Assembly (NCBI GenBank): GCA_023480765.1 | Contig: JAMCWZ010000063.1 | Coordinates: forward strand, 1-9,669 | Source: Nitrospirota bacterium | Lineage (GTDB): Bacteria > Nitrospirota_A > Leptospirillia > Leptospirillales > Leptospirillaceae | DNA length: 9,669 nt | Direction: 5' to 3' | Shown: positions 1 through 7,275 of the stretch, one piece after another | Layout of the letters: each line of letters begins with the position of its first letter | Position numbering within the stretch: position 1 is the stretch's first letter | The notes under the pieces: model-generated | What the model was told of the DNA's origin: nothing | What the model saw: only the letters and a program-made list of their open reading frames with translations | Database searches by the model: none | Program-made: the position numbers and the translations under genes

Positions 1-127
1 TTCCCAGGTTCTCTGTCTGACCGGCAATGCGCTGGGGTGTTTCCTTTAGCCCCGGTCGAAGGGCATCCTCCCCGATACCTTCAAGGATCAGGCGGACGCC
101 CTGTTCAATCTTTTCGGGATCGATCAC
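1..127 (-). CDS. folE: GTP cyclohydrolase I, N-terminal part (runs off left edge)
   Basis: The minus strand reads 42 codons from a GTG at 127-125 with no stop before the window edge. The translation contains [17 protein letters not shown], the typical N-terminal signature of GTP cyclohydrolase I (GED-x-x-R-x-GL-x-x-TP-x-R-x-A). This family turns GTP into dihydroneopterin triphosphate, the first step of tetrahydrofolate synthesis, in the cytosol. The start is chosen because AAGGAG lies at 143-138, ten bases upstream, and the protein would begin with Ile-Asp-Pro-Glu right before the conserved helix. The start lies inside the end of the cyclo-ligase gene, overlapping by 23 bases, so the two are probably co-transcribed and translationally coupled. 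The zinc-binding and catalytic residues lie beyond the window, so function rests on the N-terminal motif only. Confidence 0.87.
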   Translation of the reverse strand, partial: MIDPEKIEQGVRLILEGIGEDALRPGLKETPQRIAGQTENLG

Positions 128-725
128 AGTGAATGATCTCCTTGTCGGTGAGAATGGTGTCGACTAAAATGTCAGTCTCCGAAAGAGGGACCCGGTCGAC
201 GATCTGTTCCTGGAAAGCCAGCGCTATCAGGGGCGCCGTCGTGTTTCGGAGGAGGCGGTCGTAGTATCCTCTCCCGTAGCCGATTCGTCCTCCGCGGCGA
301 TCGAATCCCAGCCCGGGAAGAAAAAACAGGTCGACCCCTTCCGGGGCGACGGGATGGACGACGGCCGGTTCCAGAATGCCAAAAGGACCGGGACGAAGGG
401 GTGTTCCCCTTTCAAAAGAAGTCAGAACCAGGGACGCCTCCCGGATGACGGGAACAACGAGTGCAAACTTTTTGTCCAGCAGGGCGGACACCAAAGGGTG
501 TGTGTCCGGCTCGGTTCCGAATGACAAAAAGAGGTGAAGTGTTTTTGCCGGGCTGTTTTTGACCCAGGACAGGACCTTCTGTCCGATGAGGGCCGATTTC
601 TCCTTGCGGAGCTTGTCCGGTATGCTGTCTCTCAGGTTCCGGAGGTGGCTCCTGAAATGCGCTTTCTCCGCTGAAATGGAAGGCTCCCCGGTCGCCTGGA
701 AGGGGTGTTTTTCCCTCTCGTTCAT
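105..725 (-). CDS. ygfA: 5-formyltetrahydrofolate cyclo-ligase (5,10-methenyl-THF synthetase)
   Basis: This predicted cytosolic enzyme of 206 residues uses ATP to convert 5-formyltetrahydrofolate to 5,10-methenyltetrahydrofolate, returning the storage folate to the one-carbon pool. Family features are clear: a basic N-terminal helix (residues 20-45), PFGILEP at 114-120, the hallmark loop [13 protein letters not shown] at 145-157 (family form G-x-R-x-GYG-x-GYYDR), and a C-terminal [14 protein letters not shown] at 185-198. Length fits the family (about 180-210). The frame stays open upstream to 998, but that part is polar, low-complexity and antisense to the transporter, so the ATG at 725-723 is preferred. 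Its ribosome site is weak (GGGAG about 15 bases upstream), and a TTG one codon earlier is possible. It overlaps folE downstream and is divergent from the transporter. Confidence 0.93.
   Translation of the reverse strand: MNEREKHPFQATGEPSISAEKAHFRSHLRNLRDSIPDKLRKEKSALIGQKVLSWVKNSPAKTLHLFLSFGTEPDTHPLVSALLDKKFALVVPVIREASLVLTSFERGTPLRPGPFGILEPAVVHPVAPEGVDLFFLPGLGFDRRGGRIGYGRGYYDRLLRNTTAPLIALAFQEQIVDRVPLSETDILVDTILTDKEIIHCDRSRKD
138..143 (-). promoter_or_regulatory. Ribosome binding site of folE
   Basis: AAGGAG on the minus strand, ten bases before the GTG at 127-125 and inside the 3' end of the upstream cyclo-ligase gene. It is the reason for preferring the GTG start, since no in-frame ATG is seen near it. 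Confidence 0.6.
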
Positions 726-729
726 CAAT

Positions 730-737
730 GGAAGGAG
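730..737 (+). promoter_or_regulatory. Ribosome binding site fixing the transporter start
   Basis: GGAAGGAG on the plus strand, nine bases before the ATG at 747-749. It argues against the earlier in-frame ATG at 705, which has no comparable site and would add 14 residues lacking membrane character. The site sits in the 21-base gap between two divergent start codons. Confidence 0.75.
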
Positions 738-746
738 ATTCTCCCG

Positions 747-2648
747 ATGCAATCCTGGGGTGTGGGGCTCCTCGCAATCGTCACGATTCTTCTCCTCGCG
801 ATGGGAACAGTTCCCGTTGAAATGGTGGCCGTCGGAGTTCTTGTCGTTCTGGGAGTCACCGGACTTCTCCCGGTCTCCGATCTTTTCCGCGGATTTTCCG
901 AGCCGGCTGTTTTTCTGATTGGTTCCCTCTTTGTTCTTTCTGAGGGAATGGCCCGGGCGAAAGTTGTCCGCTGGCTCGCCACGACACTGACGATCCATAT
1001 CGGAAAGAAGCCTTTTCTTTTGTCCGCGGCCCTGTATCTCCTGGCGGGCGTGCTCGCGATGTTTCTCAATGATACAGGATCCGTTGCGATCTTTCTCCCT
1101 CTGGTGGGAGCTCTTGTCGGAGAACTCGGTCTTCCTCTCCGGGGTTTTCTTCTCCCCACGGGCTATGTGGCCCTCCTGGGCGGTTCGGCAACGCTGATCG
1201 GATCTTCATCGAATGTGATTGTAGCGGGATTTCTGGAGTCCCGTCACCTGCCGACCTTCCAGATGTTCGATTTTTTCCGCGTTGGCGGAGGGGCCTTTTT
1301 GATCGGACTGATTTATCTGATCTTTACGCGCCCCCTTTTCCTGGGAAAAATCGGGGGGGAAGCCTTGCCCAGGGAAGCCTCCTCCCGAAAGTTTTTTGTC
1401 GAAGTTCTTCTTGGAAAAAAATTTGCTTTTTTGGGGAAGAACATTTCGGACGTTCCGATTCTCGCGGAGTATTATGTTCCCCCTCCGGGAGATCCTTCCC
1501 CCCCGGGCGTCCGGGGGGAGGGGGAAGAAAAAGACCGCTATCGTTCTTTCCTCAAGGCATCCTGGTCTCTGATCCGTCACCCTTCCGCGGCTCTGTCCGG
1601 GCCACCGGAACAGTCGTCGTATCGGGGGGGGCCTCTTCGCGAAGGGAATCGGGTCCGTCTTTATGTGACCGTCGCCCAGCTGCAGCGGGTGACGGAGCGG
1701 GAAGGGATCGATCTTTATGGGCTCTCCGGTCCGGGACGGGGAGAGGGAGAACTTTTTGGAACCGGTCAAAAAAAAGCCCTCGAGGACGAAGAAGTCGTTG
1801 TTTGCGAGGCGATTCCCGCTCCTTCTTCGGGGTTGATCGGGCGGCCCCTTTCGACTCTTTCCTATTTGACCGGGCCGGATATTTCGGTGTCGGGAATTCA
1901 TCGTTCCTCGCCCCCTCCGGACCCGTTGTCGCAAGCCATTCTGTCTCATGGGGATGTTCTTCTTCTGAAAGGGCGCAGGGAATCGTTCGACTGGTTGAGG
2001 GACAGATCTCTTTTCCTGTATCTCGACGAGGTGGAGAGAGAGGTGTTTCGCTCGGAAAAAGCATTGACGGCTGTCGGGATACTCGTTCTTTTTGTTCTTG
2101 CGTCCGTTTTTCATTGGGTTCCGACGGTTCTTGCCGCGCTGATGGCTGGTCTTGCGATGGTGGGGACGGGGATTGTCCGGATGAAAGAAGCTCTGGGGGC
2201 CATTGAATGGAGGGTTATTTTTCTGATGGGAAGCATGTTCCCGCTCGGATGGGCTCTGGAGCGATCACCTTTTGGTTCGGTTCTGGTGCACGGGCTGAAG
2301 GGGGCAGGAGGAGGACTGGGACCGGAAGGAGCCCTGGTCCTGGTTCTGGCGACAACAATGGTGGCGGTCCAGTTCTTGTCCCACACGCTGGTGGCTCTTT
2401 TTATGTCTCCCGTTGCCCTGTCGATCGCGGTTGCCCTTCACGTCAGTCCGATGCCCTATCTCGCGGCGGTTTCCCTGGGGGCGGCTTCGGTGTTTCTCAC
2501 GCCTTTTTCCCATCCGGTCAACATCATGACCTGGAGTGCCGGAAACTACAGGTTAAAAGATTATCTTCAGGTGGGGGGCGGACTTCTCTTGCTGACGCTT
2601 GCCTGGGGGGTGTTTGAAATCCCACGTGTCTGGCCGTTTCATCCCTGA
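747..2648 (+). CDS. SLC13/DASS-type anion transporter with central TrkA-C-like domains
   Basis: A 633-residue inner-membrane protein. Residues 1-198 and 436-627 are two hydrophobic halves with several membrane segments each; residues about 205-435 are a soluble, presumably cytosolic, insert. The first half has LNDTGSVAIFLPLV (107-120) and GGSATLIGSSSNVIV (145-159), matching the NNT-type and G-G-x-x-TLIG-x-x-x-N motifs of the SLC13/citrate transporter superfamily. The second half has SHTLVALFMSPVA (545-557) and TPFSHPVNIM followed by GNYRLKDYLQVG (585-610), the repeat counterpart. The insert resembles paired TrkA-C (RCK-C) domains, clearest at residues 350-408, where LIGRPLSTL and GDVLLLKG occur. 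Relatives carry sulfate, di/tricarboxylates or other anions, usually with sodium; the substrate cannot be read here. The first TrkA-C-like unit is interrupted at about residues 244-302 by a Pro/Gly/Arg-rich stretch. The gene appears monocistronic and converges on plsC with 13 bases between stop codons. Confidence 0.9.
   Translation: MQSWGVGLLAIVTILLLAMGTVPVEMVAVGVLVVLGVTGLLPVSDLFRGFSEPAVFLIGSLFVLSEGMARAKVVRWLATTLTIHIGKKPFLLSAALYLLAGVLAMFLNDTGSVAIFLPLVGALVGELGLPLRGFLLPTGYVALLGGSATLIGSSSNVIVAGFLESRHLPTFQMFDFFRVGGGAFLIGLIYLIFTRPLFLGKIGGEALPREASSRKFFVEVLLGKKFAFLGKNISDVPILAEYYVPPPGDPSPPGVRGEGEEKDRYRSFLKASWSLIRHPSAALSGPPEQSSYRGGPLREGNRVRLYVTVAQLQRVTEREGIDLYGLSGPGRGEGELFGTGQKKALEDEEVVVCEAIPAPSSGLIGRPLSTLSYLTGPDISVSGIHRSSPPPDPLSQAILSHGDVLLLKGRRESFDWLRDRSLFLYLDEVEREVFRSEKALTAVGILVLFVLASVFHWVPTVLAALMAGLAMVGTGIVRMKEALGAIEWRVIFLMGSMFPLGWALERSPFGSVLVHGLKGAGGGLGPEGALVLVLATTMVAVQFLSHTLVALFMSPVALSIAVALHVSPMPYLAAVSLGAASVFLTPFSHPVNIMTWSAGNYRLKDYLQVGGGLLLLTLAWGVFEIPRVWPFHP
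1496..1526. repeat. G+C-rich inverted repeat inside the transporter gene
   Basis: An 8-base perfect stem, CCCCCCGG (1499-1506) with CCGGGGGG (1511-1518), around a GCGT loop. It is flanked by further TTCC and GGGGGAA runs that partly extend the symmetry. It encodes part of the Pro/Gly-rich insert (around residues 250-261) in the soluble domain, so it is in frame and does not break the gene. It could form a strong mRNA hairpin and is a natural slippage site. Confidence 0.7.
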
Positions 2649-2661
2649 TTCAGACGGAGGA

Positions 2662-3348
2662 TTATCGGGAGAGGAGAAGAGACTGGTAGAGGGAGCGGAC
2701 CTCGTTTTCCGCTGCGAGAGTCAGTGACTGGCTCGCTTCTTTCAAATCCTTGGGGGAGAGGTCCAGGGAAGGGGGAATCAGAGGTTTTGCGAACCGGATG
2801 GAGATTTTGCCAGGCCGGGGCCAGATTTTGCCCACCCCGAGAGAATCCCCGCTTCCCCGGATTGCGGCCGGGACGATCGGCGATCCCGTCCGGATGGACA
2901 GGACACCCAACCCCCGATGGAAGGCTCCGATGTCACCGGTTCGGGTCCGGGTTCCCTCCGGAAAAAGGACGAGAACGTCCCCTCGTTGAAGGATGCTTTC
3001 CGACAGGGAAATGGCTTTCCGGTCTCCCTCTCCCCGCACGATCGGGAACCCGCCGAGATTTAAAAGAAAGGTTCTGAGGAAAAAGGAAGAGGTAAAGAGC
3101 TCGGCTTTCCCGGGAAAACGGGCCTCCCTTGGCAGAGCCAGCCCCATCAAAGGGACATCCAGATGGCTCTGATGGTTGACGGCGACAATGGTTCCCCCCT
3201 CTGCCGGGAGATTTTCCAGACCATCCACCTTTAAACGGAGATAGCTCCTGCAAAACAGGGAGAACGTTGCCCGGACCCCGCGGTAGAAGGGACGATCCCA
3301 GACGGAAGTCGGGACTTCTATCAGTTGGGAAGCTTTTGGAGAATCCAT
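2662..3348 (-). CDS. plsC: 1-acyl-sn-glycerol-3-phosphate acyltransferase (PlsC family)
   Basis: A 228-residue protein of the lysophosphatidate acyltransferase family, which moves an acyl chain onto lysophosphatidic acid to give phosphatidic acid at the inner face of the cytoplasmic membrane. The catalytic H-x4-D is at residues 59-64 (NHQSHLD), FPIVRG at 101-106 corresponds to the second block, FPEGTRT at 129-135 is the glycerol-phosphate-binding block, and IVPAAI at 158-163 is the fourth. A hydrophobic N-terminal stretch (about 25-37) could lie on the membrane. The ATG at 3348 is inside the end of cmk, a 28-base overlap with only a weak ribosome site, suggesting translational coupling; a later start is not excluded. 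It is the last gene of the aromatic operon. Acyl-chain and exact acceptor preference cannot be told from sequence. Confidence 0.92.
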   Translation of the reverse strand: MDSPKASQLIEVPTSVWDRPFYRGVRATFSLFCRSYLRLKVDGLENLPAEGGTIVAVNHQSHLDVPLMGLALPREARFPGKAELFTSSFFLRTFLLNLGGFPIVRGEGDRKAISLSESILQRGDVLVLFPEGTRTRTGDIGAFHRGLGVLSIRTGSPIVPAAIRGSGDSLGVGKIWPRPGKISIRFAKPLIPPSLDLSPKDLKEASQSLTLAAENEVRSLYQSLLLSR

Positions 3349-3986
3349 TTAACGCTGTCTTCGATTGTCATGTGGGAGTTGTCCAGAAGAAGGGCGTCTG
3401 GCGCCTGAATCAAAGGCGCCAGAGACCGCGTTCTGTCTCTTTTGTCCCGTTCTTCCAGATCCTTCTGGATAATGTCAAGATTTGCCGGGATCCCTTGTTG
3501 TTCCAGTTCACTCAGTCGCCTGAGGGCCCTGGTCCGGACGTCTGCCAGGAGAAAGATTTTCAGGGAGGCATCCGGCAGGATCACGCTTCCAATATCTCTG
3601 CCGTCCATGACGACCCCACCTTTTTCTCCCAGGTTTCTCTGGATCTGGAAGAGGTATTTTCTCACACAGGGGATCTGCGAAATGCGGGAGGCTGTCCGTC
3701 CGATTTCTTCGCTGCGCAGGAAGTCTGTTATGTCCTCCCCGTTCAGGAGAACACGGGTGCTGTTGTCCCGGATGCTATAGGAGATGGTCCGGTCCTTCAA
3801 GTGCTGGCAAATGGTGTTCTCCGGTGCCTCTGCCAGATCGGCTTTTGTCAAAGACAGTGCCACGGCCCTGTAAAGGGCTCCGGTATCGGCGTGGACCCAC
3901 TGGAGTGTATGGGCAAGGGCCCTTGCCAGAGAGGATTTTCCCGAGGCAGAAGGTCCGTCAATGGCAATGCTTCCTTTTTTCAGCAT
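3321..3986 (-). CDS. cmk: Cytidylate (CMP/dCMP) kinase
   Basis: A 221-residue cytosolic kinase that phosphorylates CMP and dCMP with ATP, feeding CTP for RNA and phospholipid synthesis and dCTP for DNA. The P-loop GPSASGKSS is at residues 11-19, DTGALYR at 34-40 is the family's second block, DGRDIGSVILPDA at 128-140 is the CMP-binding signature, and RDKRDRTRSLAPL at 180-192 is the lid region with the substrate-contacting arginines. Length is standard. The ATG at 3986 overlaps the aroA stop by 7 bases and the gene overlaps plsC at its end. cmk after aroA is common in bacteria, but the usual next gene in many of them, rpsA, is replaced here by plsC. Confidence 0.96.
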   Translation of the reverse strand: MLKKGSIAIDGPSASGKSSLARALAHTLQWVHADTGALYRAVALSLTKADLAEAPENTICQHLKDRTISYSIRDNSTRVLLNGEDITDFLRSEEIGRTASRISQIPCVRKYLFQIQRNLGEKGGVVMDGRDIGSVILPDASLKIFLLADVRTRALRRLSELEQQGIPANLDIIQKDLEERDKRDRTRSLAPLIQAPDALLLDNSHMTIEDSVKWILQKLPN

Positions 3987-5344
3987 GCGACAACCTGATT
4001 GAAAAGGTTGGAGAATCCGGGAAACGATGTGGAGACGAAATCCGTTCCCCGGATGGTCAGGATTTCGCTCTCGGGGAGCCTTGAGCCGAGAACGGCCATG
4101 GACATGGCGATTCGGTGGTCGTTCAGGCTGTCTATCGTTCCTCCTGTCAATCGGGGGTCAGGTCCGAGTCCATCAATGGCGAGACCGTCCGGAAACTCCT
4201 TGCACGGAACCCCCAGAACCTGAAGGGCGGAGACGATTCCCCGAATACGGTCGGATTCTTTGACCCGAAGTTCGGATGCTCCCCGAATCGTGGTTGTTCC
4301 CCGGGCACAGGCGGCACAGGCGGCCAGGATCGGGATTTCGTCAATAATGTTCGGGATCCATTCCGGAGGAACGTCGATCCCTTCCAGTTCCGAAAAGCCG
4401 ACGTGAATATTTCCGTAGGGCTCGGATTCAAGAGAGGGAGGGGTGGAGGGAAGGATTCGCAGGGAGCGCGCTTTCATGGCTTCAAGAACCTGCAGTAAAC
4501 CGGTTCTGGTCGGATTGAGCCCCACCCCTTCCAGGGTCAGCGAAGAGCCGGGTGTCAGAAGTCCCAGAGCCAGAAAAAAGGCCGCCGACGAAAAATCGCC
4601 CGGAACGTGCATCTCGGTTCCAGTCAGACGGGACGGGTAAACGGTGGTCCGGAGACCTTCCCGAAGGACTTTCCCTCCGAACAGGGGGAGGAGCCTTTCT
4701 GTGTGGTCTCTTGTCTGCACAGGCTCTTCAACGGTTGTGGGGCCAGAGGCGTTCAGGCCGGCAAGAAGGATGGAAGACTTGACCTGGGCGCTTTTGTGCG
4801 CATTCAAAAAGGAGATTCCGTTCAGCGCAGTGCCCCGAACAGCGAGTGGCAGACGGCTACCGGAGCCGGGTCCGTCGATCTTTGCTCCCATCATGCTCAA
4901 GGGATCGACGACTCTTTTCATGGGTCGTTTCCGGAGGCTGTCGTCTCCGGTCATGACAGTAAAAAAAGAAGTCCCGGCCAGCACGCCGCACATCAATCGG
5001 GATGCGGTGCCCGAGTTTCCGAAATCGAGAATGGAGTCGGGTTCCCGGAGACCGGTAAAACCAGGACTCACCAGTTCGAGCGATGTCTCGTCCTGCTGTT
5101 GTCTGATCTGGACCCCAAGTCTTGAAAATGCCGAAAGCGTCCGGAGGCAATCGTCCGAAGGCAAAAAGCCTGTGACAACCGTTTTTCCGGAGGCCATTCC
5201 TCCAAGAATCAGTGATCTGTGGGAGATGGATTTGTCTCCGGGGACGCGAATGTTTCCCGAAACGCGATGGCCTCTCCGGACTTGCATGTATCCCGATTCC
5301 GGACCTCCGCGGGTTTCGGTCAGGGATTCAGGAATGACGTTCAT
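3980..5344 (-). CDS. aroA: 3-phosphoshikimate 1-carboxyvinyltransferase (EPSP synthase), class II-like
   Basis: A 454-residue cytosolic enzyme that joins phosphoenolpyruvate and shikimate 3-phosphate to give EPSP, the sixth shikimate-pathway step. Blocks in order: PGDKSISHRS (35-44), LDFGNSGTASRL (106-117), DDSLRKRPM (134-142), SAQVKSSILLAGLN (185-198), RDHTE (212-216), GDFSSAAFF (249-257), NPTR (277-280), DEIPIL (335-340), ELRVKESDRI (358-367) and NDHRIAM (408-414). GDKS, SAQVK, RDHTE and NPTR together are the set used to define class II EPSP synthases, which differ from the E. coli type (GSKS). The glycine that is alanine in the Agrobacterium CP4 enzyme is retained (Gly112). The start at 5344 has GAGGA eight bases upstream; an internal ATG at 5287 is nearer the conserved core and possible. 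It overlaps tyrA by 17 and cmk by 7 bases. Confidence 0.96.
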   Translation of the reverse strand: MNVIPESLTETRGGPESGYMQVRRGHRVSGNIRVPGDKSISHRSLILGGMASGKTVVTGFLPSDDCLRTLSAFSRLGVQIRQQQDETSLELVSPGFTGLREPDSILDFGNSGTASRLMCGVLAGTSFFTVMTGDDSLRKRPMKRVVDPLSMMGAKIDGPGSGSRLPLAVRGTALNGISFLNAHKSAQVKSSILLAGLNASGPTTVEEPVQTRDHTERLLPLFGGKVLREGLRTTVYPSRLTGTEMHVPGDFSSAAFFLALGLLTPGSSLTLEGVGLNPTRTGLLQVLEAMKARSLRILPSTPPSLESEPYGNIHVGFSELEGIDVPPEWIPNIIDEIPILAACAACARGTTTIRGASELRVKESDRIRGIVSALQVLGVPCKEFPDGLAIDGLGPDPRLTGGTIDSLNDHRIAMSMAVLGSRLPESEILTIRGTDFVSTSFPGFSNLFNQVVAC

Positions 5345-6236
5345 GATGCATGTCCTCGTGCGCTTTGGCCTGAAGTGTTTTCAGGCAAGAGATCAACCCC
5401 TCCCTGTCTTCATCGACAAGGAATTTTTTGAAAACGTCCATGGAACTGGTGAAGTCCTCAATGCTGGAGAGGATCTCTTTCCTGTTCTGGAGGAGGATGT
5501 CCCCCCAAAGGTCCGGGCCGCTCCAGGCAATCCGGAGCATGTCCTTCAAAGCCCCTCCTTTTTGGGAAGGCCAGTTCCAGTGGGGGATGGTCTTTTTGTC
5601 CGTTGTCCGGACAAGAGTTTCCAGAAGGGAAAAAGCGAGAAGATGGGGAAGATGGCTGATGAGAGAGAGAATCCGATCGTGTTCCCGGGATTCGACCACG
5701 GTTTGCCGCGGGCTTCCTGCTATTGTCCAGAGCTTCTTCAGACGTTCGAGATCTTCTCCGAGAGGGGAAGAGGCGAAAGGGATCAAAAACGTCAGCCGAT
5801 CCCGGAAAAGATCGGCACGGGCAGCATCCACACCGGTCAGTTCCCGGCCTGCCATGGGGTGACTGCTGATATACCTTGGAAAAACAGAAGAAAATCTCTC
5901 CAGATAGATTGCGTGGAGATTCTGTTTCACGGATGCCAGATCGGTCAAAAGTGTGCCGGGCGGAAGACCAGGACCGATTTCCTCCCAGATTTTCGGGATG
6001 CTGGACGGTGGAGCCGCAATGACCACCAGTTCCGCTCCGGAAACAACCTCCCGGTTGGAAGGGGTATAAGAATCAATCAAGCCTCGTCCGAGCGCTTTTT
6101 CGCCCTCTTCCTTTTCAGGGGTGGAGCCACGGATGACCGGTGGCGACGGTAACGCCTTGAGAGCCCCGGCAAGGGATGCGCCCATCAGCCCCACGCCGAT
6201 AATGGAGATCGTCCGGTAAGGACAGGAGTCGGTCAT
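5328..6236 (-). CDS. tyrA: Prephenate dehydrogenase (tyrosine branch)
   Basis: A 302-residue NAD(P)-dependent enzyme that oxidatively decarboxylates prephenate to 4-hydroxyphenylpyruvate, the precursor of tyrosine. The N-terminal Rossmann fold shows [11 protein letters not shown] (14-24). TDLASVK (98-104) and [11 protein letters not shown] (125-135) are the classic TyrA blocks, with His126 at the catalytic position, and [21 protein letters not shown] (184-204) starts the all-helical C-terminal domain. There is no fused chorismate mutase and no C-terminal ACT domain, so it is the short monofunctional form and may lack direct tyrosine feedback. Arogenate as an alternative substrate cannot be excluded. 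Its ATG overlaps the aroF stop in an ATGA (4 bases), so the two are translationally coupled; it overlaps aroA by 17 bases. Confidence 0.95.
   Translation of the reverse strand: MTDSCPYRTISIIGVGLMGASLAGALKALPSPPVIRGSTPEKEEGEKALGRGLIDSYTPSNREVVSGAELVVIAAPPSSIPKIWEEIGPGLPPGTLLTDLASVKQNLHAIYLERFSSVFPRYISSHPMAGRELTGVDAARADLFRDRLTFLIPFASSPLGEDLERLKKLWTIAGSPRQTVVESREHDRILSLISHLPHLLAFSLLETLVRTTDKKTIPHWNWPSQKGGALKDMLRIAWSGPDLWGDILLQNRKEILSSIEDFTSSMDVFKKFLVDEDREGLISCLKTLQAKAHEDMHHERHS
5354..5358 (-). promoter_or_regulatory. Ribosome binding site of aroA, inside tyrA
   Basis: GAGGA on the minus strand, with about nine bases between it and the ATG at 5344 and embedded in the last codons of tyrA. It supports the longer aroA start over the internal ATG at 5287, whose candidate site (GGAGGT, 5308-5303) is 15 bases away. 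Confidence 0.55.
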
Positions 6237-7255
6237 TCCGCGATAAAGCGGTCAACGGCTGCCGCTATTTTCCGGCATTCTTTCATGAGTTTGTCGAAGT
6301 TGTCCGGGATGAGGGATTCTTCTCCATCCGAATAGGCTTCCTCGGGGTTGTTGTGAACCTCGATCATCAGGGCGTCTCCACCGGCGGCAATTCCTGCCCG
6401 GGCCATGGGGATGACAAGATCCCAGCGTCCCGTTCCATGACTGGGGTCGACCAGCACCGGGAGATGGGTCAGGCTTTTCAGGACAGGCACCGCGTTCAGG
6501 TCGAGGGTATTCCGGGTCATCGTTTCAAAGGTACGGATGCCACGCTCGCACAGGATGATTTGCTGATTCCCTCTGGAGGCAATATACTCTGCGGCCATCA
6601 GGAATTCCTTGATCGTGGCGGACAAACCCCTTTTCAGCAAGACCGGTTTCCGGGATTCGCCGACGTCGGAAAGGAGGCGGAAGTTTTGCATGTTCCGCGC
6701 ACCAATCTGGATGATGTCGGTGTGTTTTTCCAGCAAGGGGAGGTCCCGCGGGTCCATCAGTTCCGTAATGACAAGAAGTCCCGTTTTTTCCCGTGCCATG
6801 GACAGGTGATGAAGTCCTTCCTCTCCCAGTCCTTGGAACGTGTAGGGAGAAGTTCGGGGTTTGAACGCTCCGCCCCGAAGAATCTTTGCTCCGGCAGATT
6901 TGACCCGTTCAGCGATATACAGAAGCTGTTCGTCGGATTCGACCGCGCAGGGTCCGGCCATGACCTGAATCTCCGGTCCGCCAATGGTTACTCCGTTCGG
7001 AAAGCGGATCACCGTATCTTCTTTCTTGAACTCCCGACTGACGAGTTTGAAGGGCTGCAGGATCTTGTGCACTGATTCCACTCCCGGAAAAATGGCCAGC
7101 GGCAGTCCTGCCAGCACCCGATCATCTCCTATGGCCCCAATGATGGTCCGTTCAGCTCCCTTGGAAATATGAACTTGCAGACCGTTTTCCTGCAGTTTTC
7201 CGGATATATGCTGGATGTCCTGTTCGGTCGCTTCCGGTTTCAGAACGATAATCAT
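6233..7255 (-). CDS. aroF: 3-deoxy-7-phosphoheptulonate synthase (DAHP synthase), type I-beta with N-terminal regulatory domain
   Basis: A 340-residue enzyme that condenses phosphoenolpyruvate with erythrose 4-phosphate, the first shikimate-pathway step. Residues 1 to about 70 form a ferredoxin-like domain ([10 protein letters not shown] start), as in the Thermotoga maritima enzyme, where this domain mediates aromatic amino acid inhibition. The barrel follows: AGPCAVES (100-107), KPRTSPY (132-138), IGARNMQNF (184-192), LLKRG (206-210), [11 protein letters not shown] (234-244), DPSHGTG (270-276) and [15 protein letters not shown] (301-315). The four expected metal ligands, Cys103, His273, Glu299 and Asp310, are all present. 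The start has AAGGAG seven bases upstream (7268-7263) and lies 20 bases after pheA. Being the committed step in the same operon as both chorismate branches, it is the likely flux-control point; feedback is inferred from the domain, not shown. Confidence 0.97.
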   Translation of the reverse strand: MIIVLKPEATEQDIQHISGKLQENGLQVHISKGAERTIIGAIGDDRVLAGLPLAIFPGVESVHKILQPFKLVSREFKKEDTVIRFPNGVTIGGPEIQVMAGPCAVESDEQLLYIAERVKSAGAKILRGGAFKPRTSPYTFQGLGEEGLHHLSMAREKTGLLVITELMDPRDLPLLEKHTDIIQIGARNMQNFRLLSDVGESRKPVLLKRGLSATIKEFLMAAEYIASRGNQQIILCERGIRTFETMTRNTLDLNAVPVLKSLTHLPVLVDPSHGTGRWDLVIPMARAGIAAGGDALMIEVHNNPEEAYSDGEESLIPDNFDKLMKECRKIAAAVDRFIAE

Positions 7256-7275
7256 TTCAATACTCCTTGAAAGTT

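Noticed and set aside
726..998. N-terminal extension of the cyclo-ligase frame to an ATG at 998
   Set aside because: The extra 91 residues are polar low-complexity sequence antisense to the transporter's membrane helices; the family does not have such an extension.
1206..2114. A 302-codon minus-strand open frame opposite the transporter
   Set aside because: No recognisable motif, and it is fully antisense to a protein with clear SLC13 signatures.
2600..2664. A bidirectional terminator between the transporter and plsC
   Set aside because: GTCTG and CAGAC around 2627-2655 could pair, but the loop is long and no T-run follows on either strand.
3267..3998. A 243-codon plus-strand open frame opposite cmk
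   Set aside because: Shadow of cmk, which carries all CMP kinase motifs.
4644..6152. A 502-codon plus-strand open frame
   Set aside because: It is antisense to aroA and tyrA, whose motifs are complete. Its translation is Arg/Pro/Ser-rich without family motifs, as expected of a shadow frame in G+C-rich DNA.
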